A stretch of 64,000 nt of DNA, taken from assembly GCA_964397295.1 (NCBI GenBank), contig CAYNJG010000008.1:1-64000 (forward strand), read 5' to 3'. A program made the translations under genes and the position numbers. Source of the stretch: CAYNJG01 sp964397295. Lineage in GTDB: Bacteria; Planctomycetota; Planctomycetia; Pirellulales; Pirellulaceae. Below, in pieces: positions 33,787 through 42,622 of the stretch. The notes under the pieces were generated by a model. That model ran no database searches. It saw only the letters and a program-made list of their open reading frames with translations, and had not been told where the DNA came from. The first letter of the stretch is position 1. Each line of letters begins with the position of its first letter.

Positions 33787-35097
33787 CTACTTCGCTGGTG
33801 CGCGACGAATTCTGACCGTGATTTCACCAACATTATCACCAAGTCGATCAGCTCGCTCATTTATTCTGAAGAAAAGTTGGCCGCCTGTCTTGGTGGTCAG
33901 TTTGGCTCGACGCCCCACGACTTGCGGCTCGAAACGAGAATCCTGGCTGCTTGCATCTTGCGGCACGACCGCCGCAAGCAGCTGTCCCAGCGGCCGACCT
34001 TGGTAGTATTCGATCGTGACACCCTGGGGTTCGCACATCCAGGCCTTCGCGCCGTCGGCCTTTGGTTCGACCGCCACTTGGTATCGTCCTCTTGCTGCAA
34101 ACTCGATTGTGGTGTTTGCCGGGATAAGCAACCCGGTCGCTTGCCAGGGTTTTGCTGAATCAACGGTGATGGTGGAGATCTCGTTGGTCAGTTCCTCCAC
34201 CGTTGGCGAAAAAACGATTGTTTCTCTGCTGAAATCGTAGCCATAGTCCAGATGCTGGATGAAGAGATTCCAGTCTAAGTCCAACTGAGATCGATGCTTT
34301 TGAAACTCGCGCGAGAACACACGTGTTACGCCGCGTTCGGAGCGGTACATTTCTTTGCGAAGGGCATCACAAATCGGCGCGTACTCTGCCCGACGATGCA
34401 GTAGGGTTTGTAGCGCCCAGCTCCACGCGTACGAGTCAGAGCTTAAAAACGCACGGGTCGGTAGGTCGACGATTTGGTCGATTTGACGCGTACCGTTTTT
34501 TCGAATGTCATCGCGGATGATTTTGATGCGTCCCCAGTATTCGACTTGTTTTCGGTCGGCGGGGAAAATGTTTAATCGCAGCTTTCCATCTTTGTAAGAG
34601 TGTGTGCCCAGCATCTCGGCAATGCCCTCGCGATACCAGACCGGTCCAACGCGACCGAAGATGCGATTCATGACGGCATGCGTACCTTCGTGCAGTAACA
34701 GATGGCGCCGATAGTAAGCACCGGGTTGTTCGTGGACCCAGATGTCGTCGAAGCGTTGCAAGCCGTGGAGGAACGGTGGAAGCTTGCGTGGCATGAGTTG
34801 ATATTCTTCGAATCGATTGCTGTCCTTCATCACGCAGGCAGTAACGTGCCACGTTGCGAGTCGCTTGGCATCCGCTTGGAAGAACTCCGCCCATTGTGGG
34901 ATGGCGAGATCAAATACCTTTGGAAGCTCATCGACTTCGGGCGTCGGCGGCAGGTCCGTGTAAAGTGTGAGGTGTTTGCTTTCAAGCGTGCGAATGCCTG
35001 CCGCTTTCAATGCTTCGACATCCACGGGTTGCGCGAATAGTTCGCAGCTCAGCAGTACGATGGCTATAGTTAGCAGTAGACGTCGACTCGATTCCAT
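33787..35097 (-). CDS. Secreted gluzincin-like metallopeptidase with C-terminal lectin-like beta domain
   Basis: 436 residues with a signal peptide (residues 1-22, ending LFAQ). The peptidase-like core has HEGTH at 136-140 (an HExxH motif) followed by WYREGIAEML, where a Glu can serve as third zinc ligand, as in DUF1570-type planctomycete proteins. The last 125 residues (IPANTTIEFAARGRYQVA ... GRPLGQLLAAV ... FRINERADRLGDN ... VRIRR) resemble PA-IL/LecA-like galactose-binding domains; that is my pattern match and unproven. Divergent from the solute-binding lipoprotein with only 22 bp between the starts. Confidence 0.7.
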   Translation of the reverse strand: MESSRRLLLTIAIVLLSCELFAQPVDVEALKAAGIRTLESKHLTLYTDLPPTPEVDELPKVFDLAIPQWAEFFQADAKRLATWHVTACVMKDSNRFEEYQLMPRKLPPFLHGLQRFDDIWVHEQPGAYYRRHLLLHEGTHAVMNRIFGRVGPVWYREGIAEMLGTHSYKDGKLRLNIFPADRKQVEYWGRIKIIRDDIRKNGTRQIDQIVDLPTRAFLSSDSYAWSWALQTLLHRRAEYAPICDALRKEMYRSERGVTRVFSREFQKHRSQLDLDWNLFIQHLDYGYDFSRETIVFSPTVEELTNEISTITVDSAKPWQATGLLIPANTTIEFAARGRYQVAVEPKADGAKAWMCEPQGVTIEYYQGRPLGQLLAAVVPQDASSQDSRFEPQVVGRRAKLTTKTGGQLFFRINERADRLGDNVGEITVRIRRAPAK

Positions 35098-35119
35098 ACA
35101 TGCATTATTGCACGGGCTT

Positions 35120-36184
35120 ATGTTTTTTCACCACGCCGAATTCCGGATAAACGTTGGGTTGGCGAAACTTGCCATTGTTTTGTGTTGCTTTGCCGGGTGC
35201 GTCCGCACAACGGGTTCACCGCAAGTTGTCGTCTACGCCGCGTTGGATAGGGAGTTTTCCGAACCGATTTTGAAAGACTTCGAGAAAGAAACGGGCATTC
35301 GCGTTCGCACGAAATTCGATACAGAATCAACAAAAACCGTTGGTCTGACACAACAAATCATTACTGAGAGCAAGGCACGAACTCGCTGCGATTTGTTTTG
35401 GAATAACGAAATTTTGAACACACTGCGATTGGACGAGCTGGGCTTACTCGAAACAACGCAGCCAACGCAGGCCAAGTCGTTTCCCTCTGAATTTCGTTCG
35501 AGCGAAAACCGTTGGTTCGGCTTTGCCGCGCGAGCTCGGGTTCTGATCGTCAATACGAACGTTGTTTCCGCAGAAGAAATGCCGGACTCGATCTACAGTT
35601 TGCTCGATCCCAAGTGGAAGGGCAAAGTCGCCATGGCTAAACCGCTGTTTGGCACAACTGCTTCGCATGCGGTGTGTTTATTTGAAACGCTGGGAGAAGT
35701 GAAAGCAAAAGAGTTCTTTGATGGGCTCAAGAACAACGAAGTTCAGATTCTGTCTGGCAACAAACAGGTCGCAGAAGATGTAGCCTCGGGTCGCGTTGCT
35801 TTTGGCTTGACCGATACCGATGACGCGATCATTGAAATAGAAAGCGGTTTCCCGGTTCGGATCGTCTATCCGGATTCGAAACCCGGAGAGCTCGGTACAC
35901 TTTTTATTCCGAATACGATCTCCGTTATGCGCAACAGTCCCAATCCCGAGGCAGCCCAACGATTGGCTGACTACTTGCTGTCCGCCGAAGTTGAACAGCG
36001 CCTAGCTAGCGGCAAAAGCGCGCAGATTCCGCTGCATGCAGACGGTAAAGAGGTGGTCGGATCGACGGCGAGTCGTATCCAGCGACCATCGGACGTGAAG
36101 GCGATGGAAGTTGACTTTGCGAGAGTTGTGCAGCGTTGGGGCGCAGTAAGTGTCTATCTCAAAAAGCAATTTGCGGGCAACTGA
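35120..36184 (+). CDS. Extracellular solute-binding lipoprotein (iron/AfuA-like family 1)
   Basis: 354 residues from the ATG at 35120, chosen because a lipoprotein signal follows (lipobox FAGC, Cys27). The mature part starts VVVYAALDREFSEPIL, the beginning of periplasmic ferric-ion-type binding proteins, and keeps the family features of the middle (YSLLDPKWKGKVAMAKPLFGTT, quoted from residues about 155-176, and NSPNPEAAQRLADYLLS). No ABC permease or ATPase gene is adjacent, so it is an orphan or works with a transporter elsewhere. The ligand is not determinable. The weak ribosome binding site leaves the start somewhat uncertain. Confidence 0.8.
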   Translation: MFFHHAEFRINVGLAKLAIVLCCFAGCVRTTGSPQVVVYAALDREFSEPILKDFEKETGIRVRTKFDTESTKTVGLTQQIITESKARTRCDLFWNNEILNTLRLDELGLLETTQPTQAKSFPSEFRSSENRWFGFAARARVLIVNTNVVSAEEMPDSIYSLLDPKWKGKVAMAKPLFGTTASHAVCLFETLGEVKAKEFFDGLKNNEVQILSGNKQVAEDVASGRVAFGLTDTDDAIIEIESGFPVRIVYPDSKPGELGTLFIPNTISVMRNSPNPEAAQRLADYLLSAEVEQRLASGKSAQIPLHADGKEVVGSTASRIQRPSDVKAMEVDFARVVQRWGAVSVYLKKQFAGN

Positions 36185-36606
36185 TAAAGTCAACTCTGCG
36201 CTTGCGATTTGCCGCGTTTCGCGCGCCGCGTGATGCAGTTTATAGGAGAGCAGTTTCTGCGGAGGAGGAACGTGCTTCGATTCGCGCATGATCAACTGCC
36301 TGCATCGTTTCGATGACAAGGAAGCGAAACGTCGCTCGAATTGTCAGTTAAGTGCGGACAATTCGCAAAAGATGCGACAGTTTCCCACGAATCTCCAAAT
36401 GTCAATTCCACCGAACCGGAAACTGACTGCTTTGTGAAATTTTGACGGAATAAGTAGTTGATTCCGCTTACAACGTAAACGACAGGCTTTCCACAAGAAT
36501 CGCTGGGAACAACGGGACTTTTGAGTTTGTAGATCGGTTCATACCGGGCTAAAATTTGCTGGACCCGCGATGGTCCGGTTCGATACCCCCTTTCAGGAGC
36601 TCTGCG
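36185..36606. other. Gene-poor interval upstream of hpf
   Basis: 422 nt between the solute-binding protein and hpf. It holds a minus-strand open frame (36292-36657) that starts inside hpf and shows no family resemblance or ribosome binding site; I do not call it. A TTGACG at 36442 could be a -35 element but has no good -10 partner. Nothing else recognised. Confidence 0.4.
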
Positions 36607-36984
36607 ATGCAAATTAGCATATCGACTCGACACGGACATCTCAGCACCGGGACTCAAGATAGCATTAAGGCCAAGGTCGAAAAGCTATTGCGATTCAACG
36701 ATCGACTTTCGGCCACTGAGGTCACGGTTGACCTTGCTCGTAAAGATGTTCCAGAGGTCGAATTTCGAGTAAGCGTAGAGAAGGCAGAAGATTTCGTGGC
36801 CACCGACGAGCATGAAAGTCTCATGGCGGCTGTTGATTCTTGTCTTCATAAAATAGAACAACAATTGCGAAAGCATAAAGAGAAGACTGTTGGCCATCGG
36901 GGTGTTACGGGACGTCGAGCATTTTCGGAAGAATTGCCCGACGAGATCGTCAGTACCGACCAGCAAGCCAGCACTACGGAGTAA
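36607..36984 (+). CDS. hpf: Ribosome hibernation-promoting factor, short form (HPF/RaiA/YfiA family)
   Basis: 125 residues starting at ATG 36607 with AGGAG 7 nt upstream. The fold signature of the family is visible: an initial strand QISISTRHGHLS, a helix IKAKVEKLLRF, then strands with VEFRVSVEKAED, and the helix MAAVDSCLHKIEQQLRKHKEK. It has no long C-terminal dimerisation domain, only a 25-residue acidic tail. Known role: binds the 30S decoding centre and inactivates ribosomes in stationary phase. It is followed by PTS EIIA, HPr and EI genes, echoing the hpf-ptsN arrangement of other bacteria. Confidence 0.92.
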   Translation: MQISISTRHGHLSTGTQDSIKAKVEKLLRFNDRLSATEVTVDLARKDVPEVEFRVSVEKAEDFVATDEHESLMAAVDSCLHKIEQQLRKHKEKTVGHRGVTGRRAFSEELPDEIVSTDQQASTTE

Positions 36985-37039
36985 CGTTCGTTATTTCAGT
37001 AGGCGTTTGGCTTTCTCCGCGATCGCATGACAACAACAA

Positions 37040-37092
37040 AACCGGTCGCCAGTACCTAGAGACTCACCACGGAAACGAGCTAGGCACCGGTT
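37040..37092 (+). promoter_or_regulatory. Stem-loop in the leader of the PTS EIIA gene
   Basis: AACCGGT (37040-37046) pairs with ACCGGTT (37086-37092), and inside it CCTAG (37055-37059) pairs with CTAGG (37080-37084). The structure ends 22 nt before the EIIA start codon, just upstream of its AAAGGA ribosome binding site. It could be a processing site or regulate translation. Confidence 0.4.
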
Positions 37093-37113
37093 GCAGCGTC
37101 GAAAGGACCTGAT

Positions 37114-37593
37114 ATGAAATTTGCAGACTTTGTTTGCAATGCAGCAATTCGTCCTCAGTTAAAAGCTGACGATAAGAGTTCTGCGATCGCGGAAATGGTA
37201 GAAGCTTTGGTGGAGGCCGGTGAACTCACCGCCGCTGACAAAGACGAAATCATTGCAGCAGTGATGAAGCGTGAAGAGCTCGGTAGCACGGGCATTGGAC
37301 GAGGCGTAGCTGTGCCTCACACGAAACACGCCGTTGTCGACAAGTTGGTCGGCACGGTTGCCGTCAGTTCTGACGGAATTGACTTTAACAGTCTGGACGG
37401 CGAAAACGTCCAGTTGTTCTTCCTCTTGGTCTCACCTCCTGATCGCCCTGGCGATCACTTGCGAGCACTCGAGAACATCACGCGTCATTTGCGCGACAAT
37501 GAGATGTTTCTCAAGTTTCTCAAGCAGTCGAAGACCGCTGAAGACATTAAGCAACTGTTGGAGGAAGCGGACAACAGCGAATTTGTTTCGTAA
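37114..37593 (+). CDS. PTS EIIA (PtsN-like, fructose/nitrogen type) protein
   Basis: 159 residues, a single PTS EIIA type-2 domain as in PtsN. The phosphorylatable His lies in GRGVAVPHTKHAVVDK (His at about residue 69), preceded by the family motif MKREELGSTGIG. AAAGGA stands 9 nt before the ATG at 37114. With HPr and enzyme I downstream and no EIIB or EIIC in the window, this looks like a regulatory phosphotransfer chain (PTS-Ntr type) rather than a sugar importer; that is inference. Confidence 0.9.
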   Translation: MKFADFVCNAAIRPQLKADDKSSAIAEMVEALVEAGELTAADKDEIIAAVMKREELGSTGIGRGVAVPHTKHAVVDKLVGTVAVSSDGIDFNSLDGENVQLFFLLVSPPDRPGDHLRALENITRHLRDNEMFLKFLKQSKTAEDIKQLLEEADNSEFVS

Positions 37594-37620
37594 GAACAAT
37601 ATCGCAGTCCATCGTTGCCC

Positions 37621-37938
37621 ATGAGCGACCAATCTATCGAGAAGCGAGCACGACTTGTTAATCCGCAGGGGCTGCACATGCGCCCAGCGGATATGTTCGT
37701 GCGAATTGCAAATCGCTTTTCAGCTGATGTTCAAGTCTCAAAAAATGGCGACCAGTTTGTGGATGGCAAGTCCATTCTTTCGATCCTGACACTTGCAGCC
37801 GACCAAGGCTCGGAACTCACAATCGTGGCCAATGGCGATGACGCCAATGATGTGGCCACTGCACTTGTTGAGTTGATTGAAAGTGGTTTTGTCGAAGACG
37901 ACGTACAAGACGGAACGCAATTAGCGGGTGAACATTGA
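37621..37938 (+). CDS. ptsH: Phosphocarrier protein HPr
   Basis: 105 residues from the ATG at 37621 (a TTG two codons earlier is less likely). The active-site motif is VNPQGLHMRPADMF with His19. The regulatory-Ser region GKSILSILTLA is also present, so phosphorylation by an HPr kinase is possible. It has a C-terminal extension of about 15 acidic residues compared with typical 85-90-residue HPr. Second gene of the EIIA-HPr-EI set. Confidence 0.93.
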   Translation: MSDQSIEKRARLVNPQGLHMRPADMFVRIANRFSADVQVSKNGDQFVDGKSILSILTLAADQGSELTIVANGDDANDVATALVELIESGFVEDDVQDGTQLAGEH

Positions 37939-37940
37939 GC

Positions 37941-37972
37941 GTCTGATGAATCGTCCTATGACGATCTCAGAC
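37941..37972 (+). promoter_or_regulatory. Stem-loop just after ptsH
   Basis: GTCTGA / TCAGAC and ATCGTC / GACGAT form two stacked 6-bp stems around a CTAT loop, beginning 2 nt after the HPr stop codon. There is no T tract, so it is more likely an RNA stability or processing element, or a weak attenuator, than a terminator. The rest of the 211-nt gap before ptsI holds nothing recognisable. Confidence 0.4.
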
Positions 37973-38149
37973 AGGCTTGTTAGCTCCATATAGTTAACTC
38001 CCCCGCGCGTTTGACGATCGTAGCAATTGCTACGACCAACAGAAATACATAACGGCGAGCTAACTCGGTTCGAGAATTTGGACCTGGTTCTTGCGAAGGT
38101 AATGTGGCTTCACTTAGTCACTACCTGCCGCACTCGCCCCAATAGAGCG

Positions 38150-39934
38150 ATGCAAGTACTACAAGGTATCGCGGTATCGCCCGGCGTGGCGATCGGCGAA
38201 GCGTTGGTGTTGGGCCACGAGGGCTTTCGGATTCCTCGTCGGTTCGTAGCGCGCAATGCCGTTGACCATGAATTGCAACGTTGGCAGCAAGCGACCGCCA
38301 CTGTCTCGAGCGAACTTAGTCGCAATCGGGATCAAGTTGCCGATCAGCTTGGTGAGCACTACGGTGCAATTTTCTCCGCCCAACTGCAAATGTTGGCCGA
38401 TCCCAAGCTGTCAGAGAAAATTGAATCGCTTATTCGCGGCCGGCACTATTCCAGTGAGTTCGCGGTTAGTCAAACGCTTAAGGGCTATGCCAAAGTCCTT
38501 CAGGGACTCTCCAATCAATACATCGCCGAACGTTCCAATGACGTTCTGGATATCGAGCGATTGCTTCTGCGGGAATTGACCGGTTGTGGACACGAGGTAC
38601 TGTCTAATCTGAAGTCACCTGCCATTGTGTTAGCCCACAATTTGACACCCGGCGAAACAAGTCAATTGGATCCGGAATTGGTACTCGGCTTTGTTTCGGA
38701 AGTTGGCGGACCCGGCGGTCACACTGCGATCGTGGCCGAAGCTATGGGCATCCCCGCGATTGTCGGCACAGGAATGTTCCTGGATGGCATCAACGGCGGC
38801 GACATGGTTGTCATTGACGGTGACACCGGACAAATCATTATCCAGCCTGATGAAGCGTTGCTGGCTCGGTATCAGCTTCGCGCGGCGCAAGGCCGAGAAG
38901 CGATCTCGAAATTGCGATCGCTTTCTGACTTGCCAGCGGAAACCAGATGCGGTGAATCCATTTCGTTGATGGCGAACATCGAGTTTCCCTACGAAGCGGA
39001 AGCCGGCATCGAGCAAGGTGCAGAAGGTATCGGGCTCTACCGTACCGAGTTTCTGTATCTGGGATCTCGCCAAGAGCCAAGCGAAGAAGATCACTTTCAA
39101 GCATATTCTCGAGTGCTCAAGGCGATGGACGGTCGACCGGTCATCATCCGAACACTCGATTTGGGCGCTGACAAAATGGGCAGCGTGCGACAATCACCTC
39201 ACGAGCGGAATCCGTTTTTGGGGTTGCGCAGTGTGCGACTATCGCTGCGCAATCTTCCACTTTTCCGCACGCAACTACGTGCTGCACTGCGTGCGAGTAC
39301 GCTTGGCGACTTGCGGATCATGTTTCCGTTAATCAGTACGTTGGATGAACTTCGTCGCGCAAAAGCGTTTCTCAATGACATCATGGAAGACCTTCAAGAC
39401 GAAGGGCAAGCGTTCAGACGCGACATTCCGATCGGTATGATGGTCGAAGTTCCCGCAACGGTTTTGATTCTTGAGCGGTTCGCCAAAGAAGTCGACTTCT
39501 TTAGCATCGGTACGAACGACCTCGTGCAGTACACACTGGCCGTGGATCGAGGAAACAAAGAAGTCGCCGAACTCTACAACAACAGTGACCCCGCAGTCTT
39601 GCAGTTGCTGAAGATTGCTGTCGACACGGCGAAAGCGCAAGGCGTACCTGCGAGCCTCTGTGGCCAAATGAGTTCCGGCACGAAGTACACGATGCTTCTT
39701 TTGGGGCTCGGTCTGCGCAGACTGAGTGTTCCGCCGAAGTCCATTCCGAAAGTCAAAGCAGTCTGCCGGGCGGTGACGCTTGATCAATGCCGCGCTGTAG
39801 CGGAGCGCGCACTTCAGTTGGATACAGCTCAAGAAGTTCGCAATTACTTGCGTATGGAACTGCGGCGCGCCGTTCCCACTTTGACTATGTCAGCGACTGA
39901 TTCGGGCGTTTTTCCGGAGGGAGTTTCTTCGTGA
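38150..39934 (+). CDS. ptsI: Phosphoenolpyruvate-protein phosphotransferase (PTS enzyme I)
   Basis: 594 residues from the ATG at 38150, chosen because QGIAVSPGVAIGEA is the standard enzyme I N-terminus; the frame is open 41 codons upstream. The phosphohistidine site is GGPGGHTAIVAEAMGIPA (His191), with Gly-Gly in place of the more usual Thr-Ser before His. The PEP-binding barrel shows GIGLYRTEFLYL, RTLDLGADK, NPFLGLRSVRLSL, and SIGTNDLVQYTLAVDRGN, and the catalytic Cys region ASLCGQMS. Enzyme I takes phosphate from PEP and passes it to HPr. The 3' end overlaps the next gene by 4 nt. Confidence 0.95.
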   Translation: MQVLQGIAVSPGVAIGEALVLGHEGFRIPRRFVARNAVDHELQRWQQATATVSSELSRNRDQVADQLGEHYGAIFSAQLQMLADPKLSEKIESLIRGRHYSSEFAVSQTLKGYAKVLQGLSNQYIAERSNDVLDIERLLLRELTGCGHEVLSNLKSPAIVLAHNLTPGETSQLDPELVLGFVSEVGGPGGHTAIVAEAMGIPAIVGTGMFLDGINGGDMVVIDGDTGQIIIQPDEALLARYQLRAAQGREAISKLRSLSDLPAETRCGESISLMANIEFPYEAEAGIEQGAEGIGLYRTEFLYLGSRQEPSEEDHFQAYSRVLKAMDGRPVIIRTLDLGADKMGSVRQSPHERNPFLGLRSVRLSLRNLPLFRTQLRAALRASTLGDLRIMFPLISTLDELRRAKAFLNDIMEDLQDEGQAFRRDIPIGMMVEVPATVLILERFAKEVDFFSIGTNDLVQYTLAVDRGNKEVAELYNNSDPAVLQLLKIAVDTAKAQGVPASLCGQMSSGTKYTMLLLGLGLRRLSVPPKSIPKVKAVCRAVTLDQCRAVAERALQLDTAQEVRNYLRMELRRAVPTLTMSATDSGVFPEGVSS

Positions 39935-40563
39935 GCAGCCAACGCGTACGGATTCGATTCAGCAAGACGGGTGACCTAAAACTGATTAGCCACCGCGACA
40001 TGGTGCGTGCATTTGAACGACTCTTCCGACGAGCTGGTGTCGAACTGGCGATGTCGCAAGGTTTCCATCCTCGTCCGCTGATGACGTTTCCTGATGCCCT
40101 TGCGCTCGGGGTCGTAGGGCTCGATGAAGTGATGGACTTAACGCTTGCAGTACAAGTAGATCCAACTGAGTTCAGGGACCTCCTGGACCAGAAATCCCCG
40201 CCTGGCCTACGTATCAAAAGCGTGGAGTTGCTCGGCGACCAACAACGTAAGGTCAAGATGGAAAAGGCTGTCTACGAACTTACGCTCCCTGTCGATACGG
40301 ATATCGACTCGCTTGAAAAAGCAATCCAAGAATTCACAGCACGAGACAAACTCGTTGTTGAAAGAAAGGACAAGCAGGTCGAATTGAACCTGACGGAATC
40401 ACTTGATGGACTTTGGATCGAAGACGGAAGACTCCTCATGAGCGTCCGCGTCGTCCAACAAAGTCAACTCCAGCCGCGAGACATCCTCGCAGCCTTAGGC
40501 CTTGGTGAAGTACTTCGCGAGGGCGCTACTCTAACCCGAACAAAGATCGAACTAACACAATGA
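39931..40563 (+). CDS. TIGR03936 / DUF2344 family protein
   Basis: 210 residues starting with GTG 39931, preceded by a strong GGAGGGAG and overlapping the enzyme I stop as GTGA. The opening RVRIRFSKTGDLKLISHRDMVRAFERLFRRA (residues 4-34, cited in part) and FHPRPLMTFPDALALGVVG match the DUF2344 family, found alone or C-terminal to a radical SAM protein. Function is unknown; its frequent place next to RNase E/G, repeated here with a second 4-nt overlap, suggests a link to RNA metabolism. Confidence 0.85.
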   Translation: MSSQRVRIRFSKTGDLKLISHRDMVRAFERLFRRAGVELAMSQGFHPRPLMTFPDALALGVVGLDEVMDLTLAVQVDPTEFRDLLDQKSPPGLRIKSVELLGDQQRKVKMEKAVYELTLPVDTDIDSLEKAIQEFTARDKLVVERKDKQVELNLTESLDGLWIEDGRLLMSVRVVQQSQLQPRDILAALGLGEVLREGATLTRTKIELTQ

Positions 40564-42599
40564 GAACACGAAAACCAAGAAACGATAAAAAAAGCGATTT
40601 CTCCTCCAAGGCCACGAACTACGTACAAGACACGCCACCCGCTGAAAGCGAGCCAGACTTTGCTGATGAGCCGCAAGATCGCGGCCGCAAAAGCCGACCA
40701 CGTGGCGGGTATGACGATCACCAACCCCTCGATGATGATCATCACGACGACGATGACCACGCAGTAAGTGCGGACTACGAAGATAGCGACGACGACGTAC
40801 GACCATCGAATGAAAACAGAGGTGGCCGCAACTCGGGTCGCGATCGCAACGATGACGACGATCAAAAACGAGGCCGTCCAAAACGCCGCCGACGAGGTGG
40901 TCGAGGTCGTGGAAGAAAGCAAGATGGCGACTCGCCCTCGGAATCGCGTTCTTCTTCATCTCGCTCATCGAGCAAACCAGCGCCGAAGTCGGGCGGAAAA
41001 ACCGTCAAGAAAGAAATGCTGATCAACGCGGCTCAATCCGAAGAGTGCCGTATTGCGATCATGGAAGACGGCCAGTTGGAAGAGCTTTACACCGAGCGTG
41101 CGAGCCAGGACAACTACGTCGGAAATATCTACAAGGGCAAGGTTGTAAACCTAGAACCCAGTATCCAGGCTGCGTTTGTTGATTTTGGAGTCGGCAAAAA
41201 CGGGTTCCTGCACATTAGTGATGTCGAATCGCAGTATTTCCGGCAGGGTGGTTTTGATCCGAAGGACAACTTCGGCCCCGATGGTCGAATGATCACGCCC
41301 GAGGAAGCTCGTCGCCGAGACGCTGGTCGTCGCAATCGATTTAGTTCGCGGCCACGATTTAAGCCACCGATTCAAGAGATCTTCAAGCGTGGTGACGAAG
41401 TTGTCGTACAGGTCATCAAAGAAGGCATTGGCACCAAAGGCCCAACGCTGTCGACCTACATCAGCATTCCTGGCCGATATCTCGTGTTGATGCCTGCGCT
41501 CGGTAGAGTTGGTGTTTCGCGAAAGATCGAAGACGAAGATGATCGCCGTCGACTTAAAGATATTTTGCTCGACTTGGATCCACCGAAAGGACTTGGCTTT
41601 ATTGTGCGAACAGCAGGCCAAGGTCGAAATCGACGAGAACTTTCGCGTGACCTTTCTTACTTGTTGCGATTGTGGCGAGTGATTAGTCGACGCATTGAAA
41701 AGAAACCGGCGCCGGTCGATATCTATGAAGAGAGCGATATGATGATTCGCACGATTCGCGATATCCTGACGATGGACGTCGATGCGATTCACATCGATGA
41801 CAAGGATGCGTACGATCGAGCGAAAGAGTTCCTCGAATTGGTCATGCCTCGATTTGTCGACAAAATCCATCGCTACGACGACCCGAAACCACTTTTCCAC
41901 AAGTACAACGTCGAGCAAGAAATTGCCAACATTCATCGGCGAGAAGTAAAGCTAAAGGCCGGCGGTTCGATCGTCGTCGATCAAACCGAAGCGTTGGTTG
42001 CCATCGACGTGAACAGTGGAAGTTTCCGCACGGACGATTCGGCAGAAGAGTCGGCATATCAGTTGAACCTCGCCGCGGCAAAAGAGATTGCACGGCAACT
42101 GAGACTTCGTGATCTCGGCGGCGTGATCGTCAACGACTTTATCGACATGCGAAAAGAGCGACATCGTCGGAATCTCGAACGAGCGCTTCGTGATGCGATG
42201 GCTCGTGATCGTGCTCGGACGAAGATTCTTCGTACCAGTCCGTTCGGATTGATCGAAATGACGCGGCAGCGGATTCGGCCAAGCCTCAAGCGAAGTGTGT
42301 TTACCGACTGTCCTTGCTGCGGCGGAAAAGGCATGGTGAAAACGGCCGAGAGCATGTCGATCGAGGTCATTCGTACGCTGTACTTAGCCAGCCAACAAAA
42401 AGCCGTCGCTAATGTGACAATTCGAGTAAACGACGAAGTGGCTGCTAGCCTGAACAACAAGAAACGACGCGAAATCTCGGAACTCGAAGAAGCCGGAAAT
42501 ATGGATATCCAGATTCTCGGCGATCCAGGCGTATTCCCAGAATCGCTCGAAATGAAGTGCAAGGACAAAGACGGCCGCGAAGTTCACGTGCCTCTCTAA
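40560..42599 (+). CDS. rng: Ribonuclease E/G family endoribonuclease with disordered N-terminal extension
   Basis: 679 residues, starting ATGA over the previous stop. Residues 1-145 are a low-complexity Asp/His/Arg/Ser-rich extension; RNase G itself starts at about MLINAAQSEECRIAIMEDG. The catalytic part shows the S1-like region (NYVGNIYKGKVVNLEPSIQAAF, split by position about 185-206), IGTKGPTLSTYIS, the metal-binding AIDVNSGSF and GGVIVNDFIDM aspartates, and the Zn-link CPCCGGKG. It therefore has full catalytic machinery. Role: rRNA maturation and mRNA decay. The S1 domain carries an insert of about 50 basic/acidic residues (FGPDGRMITPEEARRR). Followed by a strong terminator. Confidence 0.93.
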   Translation: MRTRKPRNDKKSDFSSKATNYVQDTPPAESEPDFADEPQDRGRKSRPRGGYDDHQPLDDDHHDDDDHAVSADYEDSDDDVRPSNENRGGRNSGRDRNDDDDQKRGRPKRRRRGGRGRGRKQDGDSPSESRSSSSRSSSKPAPKSGGKTVKKEMLINAAQSEECRIAIMEDGQLEELYTERASQDNYVGNIYKGKVVNLEPSIQAAFVDFGVGKNGFLHISDVESQYFRQGGFDPKDNFGPDGRMITPEEARRRDAGRRNRFSSRPRFKPPIQEIFKRGDEVVVQVIKEGIGTKGPTLSTYISIPGRYLVLMPALGRVGVSRKIEDEDDRRRLKDILLDLDPPKGLGFIVRTAGQGRNRRELSRDLSYLLRLWRVISRRIEKKPAPVDIYEESDMMIRTIRDILTMDVDAIHIDDKDAYDRAKEFLELVMPRFVDKIHRYDDPKPLFHKYNVEQEIANIHRREVKLKAGGSIVVDQTEALVAIDVNSGSFRTDDSAEESAYQLNLAAAKEIARQLRLRDLGGVIVNDFIDMRKERHRRNLERALRDAMARDRARTKILRTSPFGLIEMTRQRIRPSLKRSVFTDCPCCGGKGMVKTAESMSIEVIRTLYLASQQKAVANVTIRVNDEVAASLNNKKRREISELEEAGNMDIQILGDPGVFPESLEMKCKDKDGREVHVPL

Positions 42600-42622
42600 A
42601 TTAGCCAGAAAGAAACTTGAAT

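Noticed and set aside
36292..36657. 121-residue minus-strand open frame upstream of hpf.
   Set aside because: It starts inside the hpf coding region, has no ribosome binding site and no recognisable motif.
40464..40968. Two minus-strand frames opposite the 5' part of rng.
   Set aside because: They mirror the low-complexity Asp/Arg/His codons of the RNase E/G extension and have the expected runs of Val/Ile/Ala or His/Arg.
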